A DNA stretch of 64,000 nt from Notoacmeibacter ruber (GCF_003668555.1 NZ_RCWN01000001.1:1412501-1476500), one strand, 5' to 3'. Positions 40,745 to 50,705 are shown, counted from the stretch's first letter. A program made the numbers and translations. Notes: a model not told the origin generated them from the letters alone.

Positions 40745-41793
40745 TTCTCGTCATCACTCTTTTTGCGTTCGGCTGGCCGCGCGAGGCGTTGAATGGCTGC
40801 GGTCAGGCGGAAGAACTGGCGTGCCGGCATGGCTGGAGCGCCAGCCCACCGCTCTCCGGCAGGTATATCGTTCATGACGCCCGCCTTGGCGGCGATCTGC
40901 GCCCGCGATCCGACCTTCAGGTGGTCGGCGAAGCCGACCTGTCCACCGATCAGCACGCCGTCGCCTATCGTCACAGAGCCACTCATGCCCGCTTGGGCAG
41001 CAACAGCACAAGCTTGTCCGATGTGAACATTGTGGGCCACCTGCACCTGATTATCGATCTTTGTGCCAGCACCGATAACAGTATCGTCGAGCGCGCCGCG
41101 ATCGACAGTCACATTGGCGCCGAGTTCGACGCCGTCCTGGATGATGACGCGGCCAATCTGCGGCACTTTCTGCAAACCGCGCGGCCCCGGCACGTAGCCG
41201 AACCCGTCCTGGCCGATACGACAGCCCGGGTGAAGAATGACGCCGTCGCCGATATGCGCGCACTGGACGGTCACGCCCGCTCCGATGAAGCAACCTCGCC
41301 CGATTGTAACGTCCCGGCCGATTACGACATGCGGCGCGACGACCGAGCCGGCGCCAATTTGCACTCCCGCACCGATAACGGCGAACGGCTCGACAGTGAC
41401 GCCCTCTTCAAGACTGGCTTTGGGATCGATCGACGCCTGCTCGGACACACCGGTCCCGCCCGTCAGCGATGAAGGCGTGACGGCCTGCGGATAAAGTCGT
41501 GCAGCGACAATTGCGAAGGCGGACTGCGGCGAATCGTGGAGCAGACAGGCAATGCCGTTCGGCACCTTATCCCTCAGATCCTTCGGAACCAGCACGGCAC
41601 TGGCCCGCAGATCGGCAAGTTGGGCAGCGTAACGGGGCGACGCGACCAGAGTGAGATAACCCGGACGAGCGGATGAGAGAGACGAAAGGCCCTCGATCTG
41701 GCTGGTGGCATCGGCGCCATTCAGATCGAGACCCGCTCCGGTCAGCTCTGCAATTTCGGCCAGGGACAAAGATATGTTCGGTGAAAAAAACAT
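40741..41793 (-). CDS. lpxD: UDP-3-O-(3-hydroxyacyl)glucosamine N-acyltransferase
   Basis: Third acyl step of lipid A synthesis. A uridine-binding N-terminal domain (residues ~1-105) is followed by the beta-helix of hexapeptide repeats, with [21 protein letters not shown] and the catalytic His in [13 protein letters not shown], and a C-terminal helix ([14 protein letters not shown]). ATG 41793 is chosen: [17 protein letters not shown] is the family start and AGGGA lies 6 bases upstream. The open frame extending into bamA's end is not coding. 350 aa. Confidence 0.96.
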   Translation of the reverse strand: MFFSPNISLSLAEIAELTGAGLDLNGADATSQIEGLSSLSSARPGYLTLVASPRYAAQLADLRASAVLVPKDLRDKVPNGIACLLHDSPQSAFAIVAARLYPQAVTPSSLTGGTGVSEQASIDPKASLEEGVTVEPFAVIGAGVQIGAGSVVAPHVVIGRDVTIGRGCFIGAGVTVQCAHIGDGVILHPGCRIGQDGFGYVPGPRGLQKVPQIGRVIIQDGVELGANVTVDRGALDDTVIGAGTKIDNQVQVAHNVHIGQACAVAAQAGMSGSVTIGDGVLIGGQVGFADHLKVGSRAQIAAKAGVMNDIPAGERWAGAPAMPARQFFRLTAAIQRLARPAERKKSDDEK

Positions 41794-41808
41794 GCATCCC
41801 TCAAAATC

Positions 41809-41844
41809 AAAGGCCCGCCACTCCTCAGGATGTGACGGGCCTTT
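41809..41844 (-). terminator. long hairpin between bamA and lpxD, possible attenuator
   Basis: AAAGGCCCG / CGGGCCTTT closes an 18-base loop which itself can pair (CAC/GTG, TCC/GGA). In the direction of transcription it is followed by GATTTTG, so it may reduce read-through from bamA into lpxD without ending the operon. Confidence 0.6.
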
Positions 41845-41869
41845 CATATAATTGGAAAAAAGCTCCGGT

Positions 41870-44215
41870 CTAGAACTGCGAGCCGATACCAAAGCTGAAA
41901 CGCTGAACTTCGTCCTCGTCTTTCTTGACGATCGGCTCGGCGTAATTGACCCGCAACGGACCAAAGGGCGAGGCCCACTGGATCCCGACACCGACCGAAG
42001 CGCGGATACCGTCCGACTCGTTGACATCGTCAAACGGGGTACCGCCGACGGTCGCGACGTCGGAGAACACTGCGCCGCGGAAGCCGAGGCTTTCAGGCAG
42101 GACCGGCATCGGGAATGTCACTTCGGCGCTGGCGTTGGCGTAAGCCTGATACCCCAGATGATCGCCCGAATCGACCGGACCGATACCGTTATACTCAAAG
42201 CCGCGGATCAACCGGTCGTTACTGCGGAACAGGTCGAACGTGCGAAGCTCCTCGTCACCCCAAGAGTCGACATAACCGCCACCGACAGTTCCGACAAAGG
42301 CCAGATCATACTCTTCATTGAGAAGGGCGAAATACTGTGCTCGAGCCGTCAGCTTGTAATAGCTTGCGTCGCCACCGACACCCGCCAGTTCTGCTTCGGT
42401 TTTTGCGTAAATACCCTCGCGCGGCGAGGTAATGCTATCCAGCGTGTTGAAGGTCAGGCCCAGCGTGACCGCCGAGGTCTGCCAGTCACCACGTGCGATG
42501 TCTCTGCCAATGAAGTTGGACAGACCACACGTATTGCTGCCCGTGGAGCTATCGGTGATCGAACAGTCATCCAGATCATATTCATCGATCTTGTAAGTGT
42601 AGCCGATCTGCGCCGAAAGCGCTTCCGTGATCGGCAGACCGAACCGTACCGTACCGCCGGTCGTGGCGGTGTCGTAATCGTCCAGCTCCGTAGTCGAACG
42701 GAACAGGTCGAAACCTGCGGATATCCGACGGCCGAGGAAGTAAGGCTCGGTGAAGGAAATACGGTAATCACGGCTGTTGGTACCGCCGCTGCCTGCCAGG
42801 CGAATATATTGCCCCCGGCCAAGGAAGTTGCGTTCCGTCACCGAGAGTTCGACGCTCGGCCCGGAATTGCTGCCGCCGGTCGAATAACCGCCGCCGACCG
42901 TGAATTCACCGGTGCTCTTTTCCACCACGTCGACGACCATGACGACCTGGTCGGGCTCAGAGCCCTGCACGGTCGAAATATTGACGGTTTCGAAGAAGTT
43001 CAATGCTTCCAGCCGGCGCTTGGCACGCTGAACCAGAACCTGGTTGAAGGCATCGCCTTCCGCGATATCGAATTCACGCCGGATCACATAATCGCGTGTC
43101 CGGTCGTTTCCGCGGATTTCGATGCGCTCCACATAGGTGCGCGGGCCCTGATCGATCGTGTAGACCACCGAAATCGTCCGGTTCGCGACATCACGGTCAC
43201 CGCGCGGGTTCACCTGCGCGAAGACGTAACCACTACCCGCAACGGCCTCAGCCAGCGAAAGGATCGAATCCTCGACATCCTTGGCCGAATAGACTTCACC
43301 CTGCTCGGTCTCAACGTAGCGGAGAAGATCCTGACCACCCAGTTCCGGGATGGTCGAGTCGATCGAGATGTCGCCGAAACGATAGCGCTCGCCCTCTTCG
43401 ATCGCGAAGGTGACGACATACTCGTTTTCGGCTTCGTTCAGAATGCCGTCCGAGGAAACGATCTGGAAATCCGCATAGCCGCGATTGTAATAGAAGCGGC
43501 GCAGCGCCTCTTCGTCCGCACGCAGACGGTTCTCATCGTAGACGTCATTGCGGAAGAGGAAGGAGAGGATGTTCGACTTCTTGGTCGAGATCACATCGCG
43601 AAGGCGGCGATCCGAATAGGCATTGTTGCCGACGAACTCGATCCGGGCGATCTTCGTACGGTCGCCTTCCTGGATGTCGTAAACGATATTGACGCGGCCA
43701 TTTCCGACTTCGCTCACCTGCGGCGTCACCACCACATCGGAGCGACCAATCCGCGAATAGACCTCGCGAACAGCTTCAGTGTCCTGATCGAGCGCCGCCT
43801 GACTGAACGTGCCGCGCGGCTTCAACTGAACGGCTGCGGCCAGCTGATCGTCCTTGGCCTTCTTGTTGCCGCGGAAGATGACCGCATTCACTGTCGCGTA
43901 TTCGGACACTTCGACGACGAGTGTGCTGCCGCTCTGAACGACGCTGACGTCGGAGAACAGACCGGTGCCGTAAAGCGATTTGACCGCCTGATCGACATCG
44001 CCAGGGCCATAGTTCTGGCCCGGCCGAATACCGGTATAATTGATGATCGTCTGGTCATCGACGCGCTGATTGCCACGCACTTCGATACGGCTCACAACCG
44101 CTGCAAAAGCTGCGTCCGCGCTGAAAAGAAACGCCGCGCCCGAAACCGGCCCCACCAGGCCAACGGTCAAAGCTGCGGCTGAAACAGCACGGGTGAATTT
44201 GGAAGATGCCTTCAT
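41870..44215 (-). CDS. bamA: outer membrane protein assembly factor BamA
   Basis: The outer-membrane insertase of the BAM complex. A signal peptide (VSAAALTVGLVGPVSGAAFL region, ending AFAA) precedes five POTRA domains (residues ~35-430, beginning SRIEVRGNQRVDDQTIINY) and a 16-strand Omp85 beta-barrel. The barrel shows ERNFLGRGQYIRLAGSGG, SFTEPYFLGRRISAGF and a lid-loop region around RGFEYNGIGP (the conserved V/I-RGF). It ends with the outer-membrane C-terminal phenylalanine (GIGSQF). 781 aa is normal. It is preceded by a 217-bp gap after rseP, likely holding its own promoter. Confidence 0.96.
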   Translation of the reverse strand: MKASSKFTRAVSAAALTVGLVGPVSGAAFLFSADAAFAAVVSRIEVRGNQRVDDQTIINYTGIRPGQNYGPGDVDQAVKSLYGTGLFSDVSVVQSGSTLVVEVSEYATVNAVIFRGNKKAKDDQLAAAVQLKPRGTFSQAALDQDTEAVREVYSRIGRSDVVVTPQVSEVGNGRVNIVYDIQEGDRTKIARIEFVGNNAYSDRRLRDVISTKKSNILSFLFRNDVYDENRLRADEEALRRFYYNRGYADFQIVSSDGILNEAENEYVVTFAIEEGERYRFGDISIDSTIPELGGQDLLRYVETEQGEVYSAKDVEDSILSLAEAVAGSGYVFAQVNPRGDRDVANRTISVVYTIDQGPRTYVERIEIRGNDRTRDYVIRREFDIAEGDAFNQVLVQRAKRRLEALNFFETVNISTVQGSEPDQVVMVVDVVEKSTGEFTVGGGYSTGGSNSGPSVELSVTERNFLGRGQYIRLAGSGGTNSRDYRISFTEPYFLGRRISAGFDLFRSTTELDDYDTATTGGTVRFGLPITEALSAQIGYTYKIDEYDLDDCSITDSSTGSNTCGLSNFIGRDIARGDWQTSAVTLGLTFNTLDSITSPREGIYAKTEAELAGVGGDASYYKLTARAQYFALLNEEYDLAFVGTVGGGYVDSWGDEELRTFDLFRSNDRLIRGFEYNGIGPVDSGDHLGYQAYANASAEVTFPMPVLPESLGFRGAVFSDVATVGGTPFDDVNESDGIRASVGVGIQWASPFGPLRVNYAEPIVKKDEDEVQRFSFGIGSQF

Positions 44216-44432
44216 CGGGCTTGCTTACCTCTTGTCGTATCGTCCGGGCCTTCTGCCCCGCACACGAACCCCCGGAACCGTATGGCCGTGTTCTGGCCAC
44301 CTAACAAGGTCGGGAGTTAATCCTCGTTTACTAATTCTGCGGTCGTTGCATTCAGGACACGCCCATTCTGTCCGGATGGTAAAGCGCTTCTAAAGATTGA
44401 GATTCGCTGCCCCCGGGCCCCTCGAGCGTGGT
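44216..44432 (-). promoter_or_regulatory. bamA upstream region with a near-match CtrA site
   Basis: The largest gap in the envelope operon (217 bp). It contains TTAA-N7-TTAC (44317-44331, plus-strand reading), one base off the CtrA consensus TTAA-N7-TTAA. AGAGG lies 12 bases before the bamA ATG. A separate bamA promoter is likely; CtrA control is speculative. Confidence 0.3.
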
Positions 44433-45572
44433 CTAGCAGCCAAAAATGTCGTTGAACAGTACGAATCCCATGAAGATGAGAACAACGACAAATCCGAACC
44501 GGTACCCCATCTCCAGAAGGCGCTCCGACATTGGCCGGCGCATCACCGCCTCTGCTGCATAAAAGACAAGATGGCCGCCATCGAGCGGCGGTATCGGCAG
44601 CAAATTCAGAAACCCGATGCCCACCGAAAGCAACGCGATCAATTCGACCAGCCTCTCAAATCCCTGAGAGGCTGCCTGCCCCGCCATATCCGCGATCTTC
44701 ACCGGTCCGCCAAGCTGACACTTGTCTTCGCGGCCCATGGCAAAGCGGCGCATGAAATGAAACGTACGCTCGAGGATGGAGCCGGTCTCGACAATGGAGC
44801 GGGTAAAGGCGGCAGGCAGTTCCATCGTCTGGTGGCGGACGGCATCACTTCCCCGCGCCATTGATGTGATCCCCACAATGCCGATCCGTACCGTATTGCC
44901 AGCAGAATCGGTCTGTTCGATGTATTGGGGCGCCGCCGTCAGTTCGATTTGCGAACCGTCACGCTCGACCAGAAAGTCGATCCGATCGCCCGTCCGGCCC
45001 GACACGTATTTCTGAATGTCGGAAAACTCGGAAACCTTCCAGCCATCGACCGCGACCACGCGGTCTCCAGGTTCGAAACCGGCTTCCGCCGCGGGCGAAT
45101 TGGGCCGGACTTCATTGACCACCGGCTCGATGACTGTGCGGCCATAGAGATTGAGAAAAACGGTGAAGACGGCGATGGTGAGGATGAAGTTGGCGACCGG
45201 ACCGGCCAGCACGGTCAGAAACCGCTTCCAGACCGGCGCGAGATGAAAGGCCCGTTTCCTGCTCTCATCATCGAGGTTCGCCGCTTCGCTCGACGGCGAG
45301 CTCGTCACCGTCATGTCGCCGACAAACTTGACGTAACCGCCCAGTGGAATGGCGGACAGTTTCCAGCGTGTGCCGTTCCGATCCGTAAAGCCGGCGATCT
45401 CGGGACCGAACCCGATAGAAAAGGCGGTCGCGCCGATTCCGCACCACCGACCGACGAGATAGTGCCCCATCTCGTGGACGAAGACGACGACCAGAATGAC
45501 GAAGAGAAAGGGCAGGATCGTCCCGATCAGCAGCCCGTCTGTCGAAAGAAACGCGGAAATAAGATCGTTCAC
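44433..45572 (-). CDS. rseP: site-2 zinc metalloprotease RseP
   Basis: An intramembrane protease that releases anti-sigma factors in envelope stress responses. The zinc site is VVFVHEMGHYLVGRWCG in the first helix (HExxH) and LLPIPPLDGGHLVFY (LDG) in the third. A PDZ domain (residues ~120-215, with RPNSPAAEAGFEPGDRVVAVDGW) lies between. 379 aa. It sits between cdsA (43-bp gap) and bamA as in most proteobacteria; note that dxr, often located here, is not present. Confidence 0.96.
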   Translation of the reverse strand: MNDLISAFLSTDGLLIGTILPFLFVILVVVFVHEMGHYLVGRWCGIGATAFSIGFGPEIAGFTDRNGTRWKLSAIPLGGYVKFVGDMTVTSSPSSEAANLDDESRKRAFHLAPVWKRFLTVLAGPVANFILTIAVFTVFLNLYGRTVIEPVVNEVRPNSPAAEAGFEPGDRVVAVDGWKVSEFSDIQKYVSGRTGDRIDFLVERDGSQIELTAAPQYIEQTDSAGNTVRIGIVGITSMARGSDAVRHQTMELPAAFTRSIVETGSILERTFHFMRRFAMGREDKCQLGGPVKIADMAGQAASQGFERLVELIALLSVGIGFLNLLPIPPLDGGHLVFYAAEAVMRRPMSERLLEMGYRFGFVVVLIFMGFVLFNDIFGC

Positions 45573-45615
45573 GTGCCCGCCGGCTCCCCGTCTGATCGTT
45601 CACGTCGTGGATGTG

Positions 45616-46449
45616 TCAGCGCTGCAGGACCGTTTCGCCCAAAACGTCGAAACCACCCAGCGACAGGCCAATGGCGTAAAGACAAACCGCTGCGACGACA
45701 AGCCCGTCGACGCGATCAAGAACACCGCCGTGGCCCGGAATGAGATGGCTCGAATCCTTGACGCCGACTCGCCGCTTGGCTCCGGATTCGAACAGATCGC
45801 CCAGTTGCGCCGCGATCGAGAGCAGCAAAGCGATAGGCAACACGACCCAGATGGCCTGGCCTGCATGGGCGCTCACCACCGCAAAACCGCAAAGCGATGC
45901 AAGGATCGCACCCCCGATCGCGCCCGACCATGTCTTGCCGGGAGAAATTTTCGGCGCCAGCTTCGGCCCGCCCAACGTCTTGCCGGTAAAATAGGCGAAG
46001 ATGTCGGTGCCCCAGACGACGGCAAAGAGAAAGAGGATAGCAGCGAGGCCGCCCTCACCGCCGCCTCGCACAACGATCATCGCCAGCGCGGGCAGCGAAG
46101 CATAGAGGTAGCCGAAGGCGATACTGTGCGAGAGCTTGCCGCCCCGCCGTCCCGAAACGGATGCGATGACGGCCAGGAAGACATAGACGATGACGATCAT
46201 CGACAGAGCGCCCATGCCGGTCAGTCCGGCAAGGAGCGCGACACTCGTGATAGCCACTGCGGCCGTTACCGCCATCAGCCAGAACCGCTGCTGAGCGCGA
46301 CCGAACATGCCGACCCACTCATAGAAGATGGCGGCGGCGGTTATGACAGCCAGAAACCGGAAGGGAAGCCCACCGGCCCAGGTCAGAAGCAGCGCAACGG
46401 GCGCCAGAACAACGGCGGAAAGAACACGAGTCGCAAAATTATTTTTCAT
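45616..46449 (-). CDS. cdsA: phosphatidate cytidylyltransferase
   Basis: Makes CDP-diacylglycerol, the precursor of all membrane phospholipids. A 277-aa polytopic protein with about eight helices. The C-terminal signature is SPGKTWSGAIGGAILAS...GDLFESGAKRRVGVKDSSHLIPGHGGVLDRVDG (given here in two parts), which carries the metal-binding Asp pair. ATG 46449 is 3 bp after the uppS stop. Confidence 0.96.
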   Translation of the reverse strand: MKNNFATRVLSAVVLAPVALLLTWAGGLPFRFLAVITAAAIFYEWVGMFGRAQQRFWLMAVTAAVAITSVALLAGLTGMGALSMIVIVYVFLAVIASVSGRRGGKLSHSIAFGYLYASLPALAMIVVRGGGEGGLAAILFLFAVVWGTDIFAYFTGKTLGGPKLAPKISPGKTWSGAIGGAILASLCGFAVVSAHAGQAIWVVLPIALLLSIAAQLGDLFESGAKRRVGVKDSSHLIPGHGGVLDRVDGLVVAAVCLYAIGLSLGGFDVLGETVLQR

Positions 46450-46452
46450 CGA

Positions 46453-47175
46453 CTAGCCCGTCGCCGATTTCACGGCATCGAGTCCGCCATAGCGTCGCTC
46501 CCGGCCCGAAAACTCGGAAACCGCAGCCACGAGGTCATCGAATCCGAAGTCGGGCCAGTGCGTGTCCGTGAAGACCAGTTCGGCGTAAGAGGCCTGCCAC
46601 ATCAGGAAATTCGACAAGCGCCTGTCTCCACCCGTACGAATCAACAGGTCGAGAGGCGGCTGTCCCGCTGTATCGAGACGCGAGGAAATGGCGTCTTCAG
46701 AGATATCATCGACCGCAAGATGTCCGGCAGCGACCTCTGCCGCGAGCTGCTGCGCGACCCGGGCGACTTCGTCGCGCGAACCATAATTGAAGGCGATATT
46801 GAGTTGGAGTTTGCCATTATCAGCGGTCAGTTGCTCGGCTTTGAGGATCAGAGTTAGAATATCGCCGGCGAGCGTGCTCCGATTGCCGATCATTCTGACG
46901 CGAACCCCCGCCTCATGGAGCTTGCGCAGATCGCGCTCCACGAAATGGCGGAACAAACCTAGCAGGTCACTGACTTCCGATTTGGGGCGAGACCAGTTCT
47001 CGGACGAGAAGGCGTACACCGTAAGGACCTCGACGCCGATATCGCCAGCCGCACGGACCGTACGCCGAAGAGCCTCCACACCCGCGCGGTGTCCGGCAGA
47101 TCGCGGCAAGCCGCGAGCCGTGGCCCAGCGTCCATTGCCGTCCATGATGATCGCCACATGACGCGCGGTTACCAT
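46453..47175 (-). CDS. uppS: isoprenyl (undecaprenyl diphosphate) transferase
   Basis: cis-Prenyltransferase making the undecaprenyl diphosphate carrier for peptidoglycan and O-antigen. The signature [19 protein letters not shown] holds the catalytic Asp; [35 protein letters not shown] and [26 protein letters not shown] follow. 240 aa is normal. It is between frr (41-bp gap) and cdsA. Confidence 0.96.
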   Translation of the reverse strand: MVTARHVAIIMDGNGRWATARGLPRSAGHRAGVEALRRTVRAAGDIGVEVLTVYAFSSENWSRPKSEVSDLLGLFRHFVERDLRKLHEAGVRVRMIGNRSTLAGDILTLILKAEQLTADNGKLQLNIAFNYGSRDEVARVAQQLAAEVAAGHLAVDDISEDAISSRLDTAGQPPLDLLIRTGGDRRLSNFLMWQASYAELVFTDTHWPDFGFDDLVAAVSEFSGRERRYGGLDAVKSATG

Positions 47176-47216
47176 CGACTGGCTCCCCTCCCTCGGTCCA
47201 TTACACGGACAGATCG

Positions 47217-47777
47217 TCAGACCTGCATGATCTCCTGCTCTTTCTCTGCGACAAGAGCGTCGATCCGGCTGATCGTGTCGTCCGTGTACTTCTGCACCTT
47301 ATCGGAAAGCGCGTGGCTGTCATCCTGGCCGATCTCGCTGGCCTTTTCCGCTTTCTTGATAACGTCCATGCCATCACGCCGAACGTGACGTACGGCGACA
47401 CGTGCCTTTTCGGCATAATCGTGGGCGATTTTCACCAATTCCTTGCGGCGCTGCTCGTTCAGTTCCGGTAGCGGGATACGCAACGTCTGGCCGTCGACAA
47501 TCGGATTGAAGCCGAGATTGCTCTCACGGATCGCCCTGTCGATCGAACCGACCATCGACTTGTCCCAGACATTGACCGCGATCATGCGCGACTCGGGGAC
47601 GGTGACGTTGGCGACTTGGTTGAGCGGCATCTGCGAGCCATAGGCTTCGACGGTGATGGGGTCGAGAAGATTGGCCGAGGCGCGACCGGTGCGAAGCGAC
47701 GCAAGATCGCTTTTGAAGGCCTGAACGGCGCCGTCCATACGGCGCTGAATATCGGAAAGGTCTATGGCGTCTGCCAT
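47217..47777 (-). CDS. frr: ribosome recycling factor
   Basis: Splits post-termination ribosomes with EF-G. A 186-aa three-helix/beta protein with [53 protein letters not shown] (here LRIPLPEL) and [13 protein letters not shown]. The gene follows pyrH by 41 bp, part of rpsB-tsf-pyrH-frr. Confidence 0.97.
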   Translation of the reverse strand: MADAIDLSDIQRRMDGAVQAFKSDLASLRTGRASANLLDPITVEAYGSQMPLNQVANVTVPESRMIAVNVWDKSMVGSIDRAIRESNLGFNPIVDGQTLRIPLPELNEQRRKELVKIAHDYAEKARVAVRHVRRDGMDVIKKAEKASEIGQDDSHALSDKVQKYTDDTISRIDALVAEKEQEIMQV

Positions 47778-47818
47778 GTTTCACTCCTGTCTTTTCGAGC
47801 CGGCAAGAACTGTGGGTT

Positions 47819-48541
47819 CTAGTCCGCCGGCACCAGAGTATGTCGCCCCTCGCCCGAAAGCACGCCGGCTAGGCCGCCTTCCTGCAGGAGCGAGTAAACG
47901 ATGATGGGTATGTGCGAATCGCGCGCCACCGCGACAGCGGCCGTATCCATAACGCGCAATCCGCGTGCGAGCACGTTCTCGTGAGAGATCACGTCAAACC
48001 GTTCGGCATCCGGATTCTTTTGCGGATCAGCCGAATAAATACCATCCACCTGTGTCGCCTTGAGCAGGACATCGGCGCCGATTTCCGCCGCGCGAAGCGC
48101 CGCTGCCGTATCGGTGGTGAAGAACGGGTTGCCTGTGCCTGCCGCGAAGATCACGACACGTCCCGCTTCGAGATGCGCCATGGTCGATCGTTGCGTGAAG
48201 CTGTCGCAGATCTCTTCCATCGCAAGAGCCGACAGCACAACGCAATCGACACCGGCCTGGCGCAGCGCGGTCCGCAGGGCCAGCGCGTTCATGACGGTCG
48301 CCAGCATACCCATATGATCGCCGGTAACACGATCGCCCCCGGTATTGGCGACCTGCACGCCACGGAAGATATTGCCGCCACCGATGACAATGCCGACCGA
48401 GACGCCCTGCTCCCAAACGGTGCGGACATCCTCGGCAAGCCGCTTGCAGATATCCTGATCGATCCCGAACGCCTTCTGCCCCATGAGCGCCTCGCCCGAT
48501 GCCTTGAGGAGGATACGTTTGTAGCGGGGCGCGTCGGCCAT
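47819..48541 (-). CDS. pyrH: uridylate (UMP) kinase
   Basis: Phosphorylates UMP to UDP, feeding pyrG. The amino-acid kinase fold shows RILLKASGEALMGQKAFGID, GIVIGGGNIFRG, GDHMGMLATVMNALAL, VIFAAGTGNPFFTTDTAA and KATQVDGIYSADP. ATG 48541 is chosen (240 aa); an in-frame TTG ten codons earlier has no support. A 12-bp perfect hairpin lies in the gap after tsf. Confidence 0.97.
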   Translation of the reverse strand: MADAPRYKRILLKASGEALMGQKAFGIDQDICKRLAEDVRTVWEQGVSVGIVIGGGNIFRGVQVANTGGDRVTGDHMGMLATVMNALALRTALRQAGVDCVVLSALAMEEICDSFTQRSTMAHLEAGRVVIFAAGTGNPFFTTDTAAALRAAEIGADVLLKATQVDGIYSADPQKNPDAERFDVISHENVLARGLRVMDTAAVAVARDSHIPIIVYSLLQEGGLAGVLSGEGRHTLVPAD

Positions 48542-48591
48542 GGAAAACAACTCGTCTTTGGGCGTTTGCAAAAGTCACAGCCCGATACACG

Positions 48592-48621
48592 AAGGGCGCG
48601 GCGATGTCACGCCGCGCCCTT
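48592..48621. repeat. perfect 12-bp hairpin between tsf and pyrH
   Basis: AAGGGCGCGGCG-atgtca-CGCCGCGCCCTT. There is no T-run after it in the direction of transcription, so it is more likely an RNA stability or processing element, or a Rho-independent pause, than a complete terminator. Confidence 0.6.
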
Positions 48622-48647
48622 GCCGGATTTCTTTAAACCAAAGATGA

Positions 48648-49565
48648 TTACTTGCCGGCAGCCGCAGCCACTTCGGCAGCGAAATCATCGGCTTCCTTCT
48701 CGATGCCTTCACCCACCAGAAAGCGGACGAAACCGGTGATCTGGGCGTCGTCGCCGAGACCCGCATCCTTGAGCGCCTGCTCGACCGTGACGTCCGGGTT
48801 CATGACGAAGGCCTGCTTGATCAGCGCCGATTCCTGATAGAATTTGCGCATGCGACCTTCCACCATCTTTTCGATGATGTTGTCCGGCTTGCCGGATTCG
48901 CGGGCCTGCTCGATGAAAATCGACTTCTCGCGCTCCGCAACGTCGGCGGGAATATCGTCAGGCGTCAGCGCCACCGGATTGACGGCAGCCACATGCATCG
49001 CGACCTGGCGGGCAAAGGCCGCGGCCTTTTCCTTGTCGCCCGACGTCTTCAGCGCAACGAGCACGCCGAGCTTGCCAAGATTGTCGGCAACGGCGTTGTG
49101 CACGTAGTTGGCGACCACACCGTTTTCTTCGCTCAGCTTGGCAGAACGGCGAACGGTCATGTTCTCACCGATCGAACCGACGGCCTCGGCGATCGTGTCC
49201 TTCACGTTCTTCTCGCCGCCCGGATAGGCGGCATTGGCGACGGCGTCGACGGAACCGTCCGTGCCGAGTGCGGTCTGCGCAACATTGCGAACGATGTCCT
49301 GGAAGGCTTCGTTGCGGGCAGCGAAGTCGGTTTCGCAGTTGACCTCGACGACCACCGCGCTGTTGGCGGCGGCGGCAATGCCGATCAAACCTTCGGCAGC
49401 GGTGCGTCCGGCCTTTTTATCGGCCTTCGCGATACCCTTTGCGCGCAGCCAGTCGATAGCGGCTTCCATGTCGCCATCATTTTCCTGCAGCGCCTTCTTG
49501 CAGTCCATCATGCCAGCGCCGGTCTGGTCGCGCAGCGCTTTCACGTCAGCAGCAGTAAAGCTCAT
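48648..49565 (-). CDS. tsf: translation elongation factor Ts
   Basis: Guanine-nucleotide exchange factor for EF-Tu. The N-terminal TDVGKL-like module is [25 protein letters not shown]; the NTD-core has [20 protein letters not shown], and the C-terminal repeats end [25 protein letters not shown]. 305 aa is normal. ATG 49565 has GGGAAG upstream; the six-codon longer frame is not used. Confidence 0.97.
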   Translation of the reverse strand: MSFTAADVKALRDQTGAGMMDCKKALQENDGDMEAAIDWLRAKGIAKADKKAGRTAAEGLIGIAAAANSAVVVEVNCETDFAARNEAFQDIVRNVAQTALGTDGSVDAVANAAYPGGEKNVKDTIAEAVGSIGENMTVRRSAKLSEENGVVANYVHNAVADNLGKLGVLVALKTSGDKEKAAAFARQVAMHVAAVNPVALTPDDIPADVAEREKSIFIEQARESGKPDNIIEKMVEGRMRKFYQESALIKQAFVMNPDVTVEQALKDAGLGDDAQITGFVRFLVGEGIEKEADDFAAEVAAAAGK

Positions 49566-49654
49566 TTTTTTCTTCCCGTGCATGTCAGTTTCTCTGGCAT
49601 TCCAACGCCTTCAAAGCGCCTACACCAGAAATGAATCGGTCTTGAAACAGAGAG

Positions 49655-49741
49655 GCCGGCGCGAAACCGCCGGCGACAGCGCCAAAATGGGCGCTCGATA
49701 AGCCTGCTTCAACAAGTGGGCGGGCCTATCCGGCCCGCCAC
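49655..49741 (-). terminator. two hairpins in the rpsB-tsf gap (attenuator)
   Basis: In the minus direction the first hairpin after rpsB is GGCCCGCCAC/GTGG(G)CGGGCC (49717-49741) and the second GCCGGCG/CGCCGGC with a 6-base loop (49655-49674). Neither has a long T-run. A partial terminator between rpsB and tsf is well known from E. coli and is a reasonable reading here. Confidence 0.5.
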
Positions 49742-49754
49742 GAGTTTGGATCGG

Positions 49755-50624
49755 TCAGGCGTTGCCCTTAAGCGCATCGGTATCGAGCGGTGCGCTCTTG
49801 CCGGCGACGTCGCTGTCGAGGCCCGGCGCTGCGGTGTTGACGTTCTCCGCACCCTCAACACCGGGGACCGGCGCTTCCAGGGTCTCTTCGGCAGCCGGTT
49901 CGGCGGATTCGCCGATATCGACGCCCATCGAGCCCTGCTGACGGGCGATACCATCAATCGCAGCCTTGGCGATCAGATCGGCAAAGAGCGCAATGGCGCG
50001 GGCCGCGTCGTCATTGGCCGGGATCGGATAATCGACCACTGCCGGATCGCAGTTCGAATCGACCAGCGCGACGACCGGGATGCCAAGGCGCTTGGCTTCC
50101 TGAATGGCGATCGCTTCCTTGTTGGTGTCCACGACAAACATCAGATCCGGGATCGAGCCCATATCCTTGATGCCGCCGAGGGCGCGGTCAAGCTTGTCAC
50201 GTTCGCGCTCGAGATTCAGACGCTCTTTCTTCGTGTAGCCCTGATCTTCACCTTCAAGAAGGTTCTCCAGATTGCGCAGACGGTTGATCGAATTGGAAAT
50301 GGTCTTCCAGTTCGTCATCATGCCGCCGAGCCAGCGCGAATTGACGTAGTACTGGGCCGAGCGCTTGGCGGAATCGGCGATCAGTTCCGACGCCTGACGC
50401 TTGGTACCGACGAAGAGCACGCGACCACCGCCGGCGACCGTGTCGGACACGACCTTGAGCGCCTGGTGCAGCAGCGGCACCGTCTGGGAAAGATCGATAA
50501 TGTGAATGTTGTTACGTGCGCCGAAGATGTAAGGCGCCATTTTCGGATTCCAGCGGTGTGTCTGGTGTCCGAAGTGCGCACCAGCTTCCAAAAGCTGACG
50601 CATGGAGAAGTCAGGCAGAGCCAT
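49755..50624 (-). CDS. rpsB: 30S ribosomal protein S2
   Basis: Small-subunit ribosomal protein. [20 protein letters not shown] and [33 protein letters not shown] and [14 protein letters not shown] are unmistakable S2 blocks. After residue ~230 there is an acidic alanine/glutamate-rich extension ([17 protein letters not shown]...) typical of alphaproteobacteria, giving 289 aa. ATG 50624 has AAGGA 7 bases upstream; the open frame to 50912 is leader. First gene of the rpsB-tsf-pyrH-frr block. Confidence 0.97.
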   Translation of the reverse strand: MALPDFSMRQLLEAGAHFGHQTHRWNPKMAPYIFGARNNIHIIDLSQTVPLLHQALKVVSDTVAGGGRVLFVGTKRQASELIADSAKRSAQYYVNSRWLGGMMTNWKTISNSINRLRNLENLLEGEDQGYTKKERLNLERERDKLDRALGGIKDMGSIPDLMFVVDTNKEAIAIQEAKRLGIPVVALVDSNCDPAVVDYPIPANDDAARAIALFADLIAKAAIDGIARQQGSMGVDIGESAEPAAEETLEAPVPGVEGAENVNTAAPGLDSDVAGKSAPLDTDALKGNA

Positions 50625-50660
50625 CTCATATCCTTTCCGGTTGAACCTCCGCGGGCGAAA

Positions 50661-50705
50661 GGCAGTCTCCTGCCACCGGTGGACCAGACGGGATGTCTCC
50701 CCGTC
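50661..50705 (-). promoter_or_regulatory. structured 5' leader of rpsB (two hairpins)
   Basis: Reading in the direction of rpsB, GACGGG-(7)-CCCGTC (50687-50705) is followed by GGCAG-GAGA-CTGCC with a tetraloop (50661-50674), 37-81 bases before the start codon. Ribosomal-protein operons often carry such leaders for autoregulation by the encoded protein; S2 binding here is inference. Confidence 0.45.

Noticed and set aside
41794..42033. N-terminal extension of lpxD into bamA
   Set aside because: Out-of-frame overlap with the bamA 3' end and serine/arginine-rich shadow sequence; the hairpin at 41809-41844 also lies inside it.
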